DNA from: JAABSX01 sp964480455
GTDB lineage: Bacteria > Bacteroidota > Bacteroidia > Cytophagales > Microscillaceae
Direction of reading: 5' to 3'
Length of the DNA stretch: 64,000 nt
NCBI GenBank assembly: GCA_964480455.1
Contig: CAYZQI010000002.1
Coordinates: forward strand, 1-64,000
The first letter of the stretch is position 1, and each line of letters begins with the position of its first letter. Position numbers and translations under genes: made by a program. This document shows positions 61,822-64,000 of the stretch, piece after piece. Under the pieces are notes generated by a model. That model made no database searches, was not told where the DNA came from, and saw nothing but the letters and a program-made list of their open reading frames with translations.

Positions 61822-61909
61822 GGGTGTAATTCAAACTGACTTCCTTATGCCCTCTCTTATGGAGAGGGAAGGGGTGAGATGGCTAAAAAGGAAAATTTGA
61901 CTTGCATCC
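61822..61909 (+). repeat. Dispersed repeat family D, copy 2
   Basis: An 88-base element, left end GGGTGTAATTCAAACT and right end AAATTTGACTTGCATCC; the left end is degenerate compared with copies 1 and 3. The core has CCCTCTCTTATGGAGAGGG and GGGGTGAGATGGCTAAAAAG. Confidence 0.85.
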
Positions 61910-62000
61910 AATCAACTTTATTGCAATCTAATAAAATTTTGCAAAAACCTTGCAAGGAATTTGTTTAATTTTTTTGATTTAGTAGAGAATCATCACCAAA

Positions 62001-62088
62001 GGGCGCAAGTCAAACTAACTTACCTTTGCCCTCTCTTGTGGAGAGGAAAGGGGTGAGGTGGCTAAAAAGGGAAATTTGACTTGCACCC
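62001..62088 (+). repeat. Dispersed repeat family D, copy 3
   Basis: An 88-base element in direct orientation to copy 2, 91 bases after it. Left end GGGCGCAAGTCAAACT, right end AAATTTGACTTGCACCC, core CCCTCTCTTGTGGAGAGG and GGGGTGAGGTGGCTAAAAAG. It ends 12 bases before the ybaK start, so it lies in the ybaK leader. Confidence 0.88.
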
Positions 62089-62100
62089 TCACCAAATGAT

Positions 62101-62586
62101 ATGAAAATACAAAAAACCAATGCCCTCAGAATACTCACACAAAATAAAATTGACTTTGAGTTAGTGGCTTACCAGTATGAAGAAGATGACCTAAGTGTAG
62201 AAAAAATAGCACAAGACAATCACTTACCTCTTGAAAGTATCTTTAAGACGCTGGTCTTGATAAGCCAAGGCAAAGAAATTTTAGTGGCCCTTGTACCTGG
62301 CAATGCACAACTTTCACTCAAAAAACTAGCCCTACTTGCAGAAGAAAAAAAAGTGGAGTTGCTTACTGTCAAAGAGTTGCCTACTTACACGGGCTATGTG
62401 CGTGGAGGCTGTTCGCCTGTTGGAATGAAAAAACAATTTCGTACTTGGGTAGATAAGACTGTGCTAAATTTACCTAAGCTATACGTCAATGCAGGCAAGC
62501 GTGGGCTACTTTTTGGCTGCAAACCGAGTCAGTTGATAGGTCTGACAGGTGCAGAAGTGGCTGTAATTACTCAGGAAGATGCCTGA
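62101..62586 (+). CDS. ybaK: Cys-tRNA(Pro) deacylase YbaK
   Basis: A 161-aa aminoacyl-tRNA editing-domain protein that hydrolyses misacylated Cys-tRNA(Pro). It begins KTNALRILTQNKIDFELVAY and has LPLESIFKTLVLIS with the conserved lysine, GYVRGGCSPVGMKKQF, and the closing YVNAGKRGLLFGCKPSQL, all typical of YbaK/EbsC. The ATG at 62101 lies 12 bases after a family D repeat. Convergent with the TPR lipoprotein gene, one base apart. Confidence 0.94.
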   Translation: MKIQKTNALRILTQNKIDFELVAYQYEEDDLSVEKIAQDNHLPLESIFKTLVLISQGKEILVALVPGNAQLSLKKLALLAEEKKVELLTVKELPTYTGYVRGGCSPVGMKKQFRTWVDKTVLNLPKLYVNAGKRGLLFGCKPSQLIGLTGAEVAVITQEDA

Positions 62587-62587
62587 T

Positions 62588-63301
62588 TTAATTGACTTTT
62601 TGGCAGATTTGCTGTTGCATTGCTTGTGCTTCGGGGTGTTTAAGTGTAATGGCTTTTTGAAGGTTAAGACAAGCATCATCTTTTTTGCCAATTTTTTCTT
62701 GGGCTATACCCAAAGCATAAAAAGCCTTTCCTGCTTTGGTATCTAGGCGCGTAGCTTTTCGGAAGGCTTCAATGGCTTTTTCGTATTTTTTTAGGCTAAA
62801 AAGTGCGTTTCCTTTCCCAAAATGGGCATCAAAATTTGTATCATTCAGTAAGACTGCCTGCTCAAAATCGGCTTGTGCTTTCTCAAAAATGCCAAGTTCA
62901 AAATATACTCTTCCTCTGTTCAGGTAAACATCTATCTCCTTGGGTGCACGTTTTTGTGCTGCTGTAAAGTCAGCCTCCGCTTCCTCCCAATTTTCAAGAG
63001 CTACCTTTGCAATGCCTCTATTGAGAAAAGGCTGATAGGCTTGTGTATCTAGTTTGATGGCTTGGTTGTAGTCTGCCACAGCCTCTGTAAATTTTTTTAA
63101 GTTGAAATAAGCTACTCCTCGTACATTAAAAACCTCTGGATTCTGGGGAGATTTGCGGGCGGCCTTGTCTAAAAACTCAAGGGCAACTTCATAATTTTGC
63201 TCTTTGAGCAAAGTTTTTCCTTTTTCTAAAAAAGCCTCTCCGCTGCTAGAGCAGGCAAAAGCTAGGCTTAATAATAATAGATAGAAATATTTTTGATTCA
63301 T
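62588..63301 (-). CDS. TPR lipoprotein
   Basis: A 237-aa lipoprotein with lipobox LAFAC (cysteine 17) and about six TPR units covering residues 20-230 (pattern AxxxYNxAIxLDxxxxxxxxNRG). It probably acts as a periplasmic or outer-membrane scaffold. No neighbouring partner is evident. The closest characterised comparison is to TPR lipoproteins of gliding or secretion systems, but the sequence does not say which. Confidence 0.9.
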   Translation of the reverse strand: MNQKYFYLLLLSLAFACSSSGEAFLEKGKTLLKEQNYEVALEFLDKAARKSPQNPEVFNVRGVAYFNLKKFTEAVADYNQAIKLDTQAYQPFLNRGIAKVALENWEEAEADFTAAQKRAPKEIDVYLNRGRVYFELGIFEKAQADFEQAVLLNDTNFDAHFGKGNALFSLKKYEKAIEAFRKATRLDTKAGKAFYALGIAQEKIGKKDDACLNLQKAITLKHPEAQAMQQQICQKVN

Positions 63302-63924
63302 TTTTTGATTGTTGTTTATTCATTGAGAGGGTTTCAACTATACCTTTGTGCATAGTGTTGAGCTTCTCGAGGTCAGATGAAAGCCCTGTCTTTGCCGTCA
63401 AGCATTGTATGTACAACTGTAATCTAGAGATAGTAATTGTGAATTATTAATTGTCAGTTGTTAGTAGTCCAACGGTTAAGTGTTTATGCTCTTTTTAATT
63501 GATTTGAGGATTATTTTTATGATTTTTTCAAGATTATTTTAAGAAAAATAGCCATCTTTTGCTCCTTAGCCCCTGGGTTGCAACCTAGGGCTATGAAGCG
63601 AAAGAATTTTCAAAGCATGCACACTTTAATCATTAACCACCCAGTTTTTATTTAATTTAATCAATTGATTATCAGTATTTTACAAATGTAGATGTAGGAA
63701 GTTATGTATTACATTTTCCTGGCAGCATTAGCTTTGCTATGCTACTTTGTGTTTTAAGAATAAAAAGTAGCCGTAGATATTCCATAACAACAGTTTACAG
63801 ATGTTAGAAGTTGTCAATTGCGAAGCATAAAACTGTCAACCCGCACGAAAGTTTGATTGGAAACTGAACTTCAATTAACCACGTATTCGCCAATTCCTTA
63901 CAGGTGCTGTTGCAGCCAGTGTTT
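63302..63924. other. Intergenic region with family C repeat
   Basis: About 620 bases without a supported gene. It holds the family C copy at 63474-63638; elsewhere I see only AT-rich sequence. Confidence 0.4.
63474..63638 (+). repeat. Dispersed repeat family C, copy 2 with central palindrome
   Basis: About 165 bases related to 2134-2290. The left end GGTTAAGTGTTTATGCTCTTT and the complement of the right end (GGTTAATGATTAAAGTGTGC) are imperfect inverted repeats. The interior palindrome at 63567-63593 reads TAGCCCCTGGGTT, then GC, then AACCTAGGGCTA. Confidence 0.65.
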
Positions 63925-64000
63925 TTAGTTCATAATTGCCTCATATAGTTCATTTTCAAAATTTTCTAGTCCCATCTTTTCAGCAATTTTACTTGCCTTT
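63925..64000 (-). CDS. Partial reading frame at the window edge (C-terminal end)
   Basis: Leftward frame open from the window edge and ending at a TAA at 63925-63927, with about 24 codons visible: KASKIAEKMGLENFENELYE then AIMN. The composition is that of a real protein, but too little is visible for any assignment. It may be the end of a gene extending to the right of the window. Confidence 0.35.
   Translation of the reverse strand, partial: KASKIAEKMGLENFENELYEAIMN

Larger units (their letters stand above)
61749..62100. other. Intergenic region with two direct family D repeats
   Basis: About 350 bases between divergent genes, mostly occupied by two copies of the 88-base element. No supported promoter pair was found. 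Confidence 0.5.

Noticed and set aside
61822..62088. Possible CRISPR-like direct repeats
   Set aside because: Only two copies, 88 bases long with inverted ends and a single 91-base gap; a third copy lies 59 kb away. This is a dispersed element, not an array.
63900..63927. In-frame continuation KHWLQQHL after the TAA of the partial gene at the window edge
   Set aside because: Eight codons after a stop followed by another stop; a nonsense-truncated gene end is possible but cannot be told from chance.

Overview
The window is an AT-rich chromosomal segment (roughly 40% G+C by eye) from a member of the Bacteroidota, most likely of the Cytophagia type. Evidence: a split ATP synthase cluster lacking atpD/atpC, Bat (BatA/BatB/BatC) genes, a bacillithiol-type YtxJ protein, near absence of Shine-Dalgarno sequences, and promoters of the Bacteroidota form TTTG-N19..22-TAnnTTTG (best case in front of tRNA-His). 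No phage, IS transposase, CRISPR array or rRNA operon was seen. Most genes are core or household genes. The unusual content lies in intergenic DNA and in one secretion locus.

Layout. 0-10.4 kb: small unknown protein, Baeyer-Villiger-type flavin monooxygenase, Ppx/GppA phosphatase, BatA-domain membrane protein followed closely by tsaE and alanine dehydrogenase, large M19 dipeptidase-like protein, DUF697/SHOCT membrane protein. 10.8-17.6 kb: TetR regulator, then leftward genes rfbA-rfbC (dTDP-sugar synthesis), an M28 peptidase, a thiolase and a batB-batC pair. 17.9-23.7 kb: ABC substrate-binding/permease fusion without a matching ATPase, CAP-domain lipid-free secreted protein, 20-repeat LRR protein, ABC-2-type ATPase. 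24-30.4 kb: CxxC protein, lipA-lipB, C4 zinc-ribbon coiled-coil protein, aceK, fatty acid desaturase. 30.6-40.6 kb: TPR histidine kinase, then the leftward block atpI-like, atpB, E, F, H, A, G and nuoM. 40.8-49.1 kb: ctp protease, tRNA-His, pdxJ, yqeY, cvpA, fabI, NTF2-like plus Uma2 pair, glgB. 49.7-53.3 kb: ytxJ, DinB-like, Nudix, orphan ExbD, FKBP. 53.6-58.8 kb: type I secretion-like operon (ABC protein, HlyD, TolC). 59.1-64 kb: two membrane proteins of unknown function, ybaK, TPR lipoprotein, and the edge of one further leftward gene.

Two things stand out. First, the ABC protein of the secretion operon has lost or altered consensus residues in all five nucleotide-binding motifs, yet sits in an otherwise intact ABC-HlyD-TolC operon; it looks like a degenerate or pseudo-ATPase exporter. 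Second, the intergenic spaces carry at least four families of short dispersed elements: ~110 bp (A, inverted ends plus a central hairpin whose arms covary between copies), ~100 bp (B), ~160 bp (C) and exactly 88 bp (D, ends inverted), together with smaller palindromes. They behave like non-autonomous MITE/REP-type elements; no transposase that could move them is in the window.
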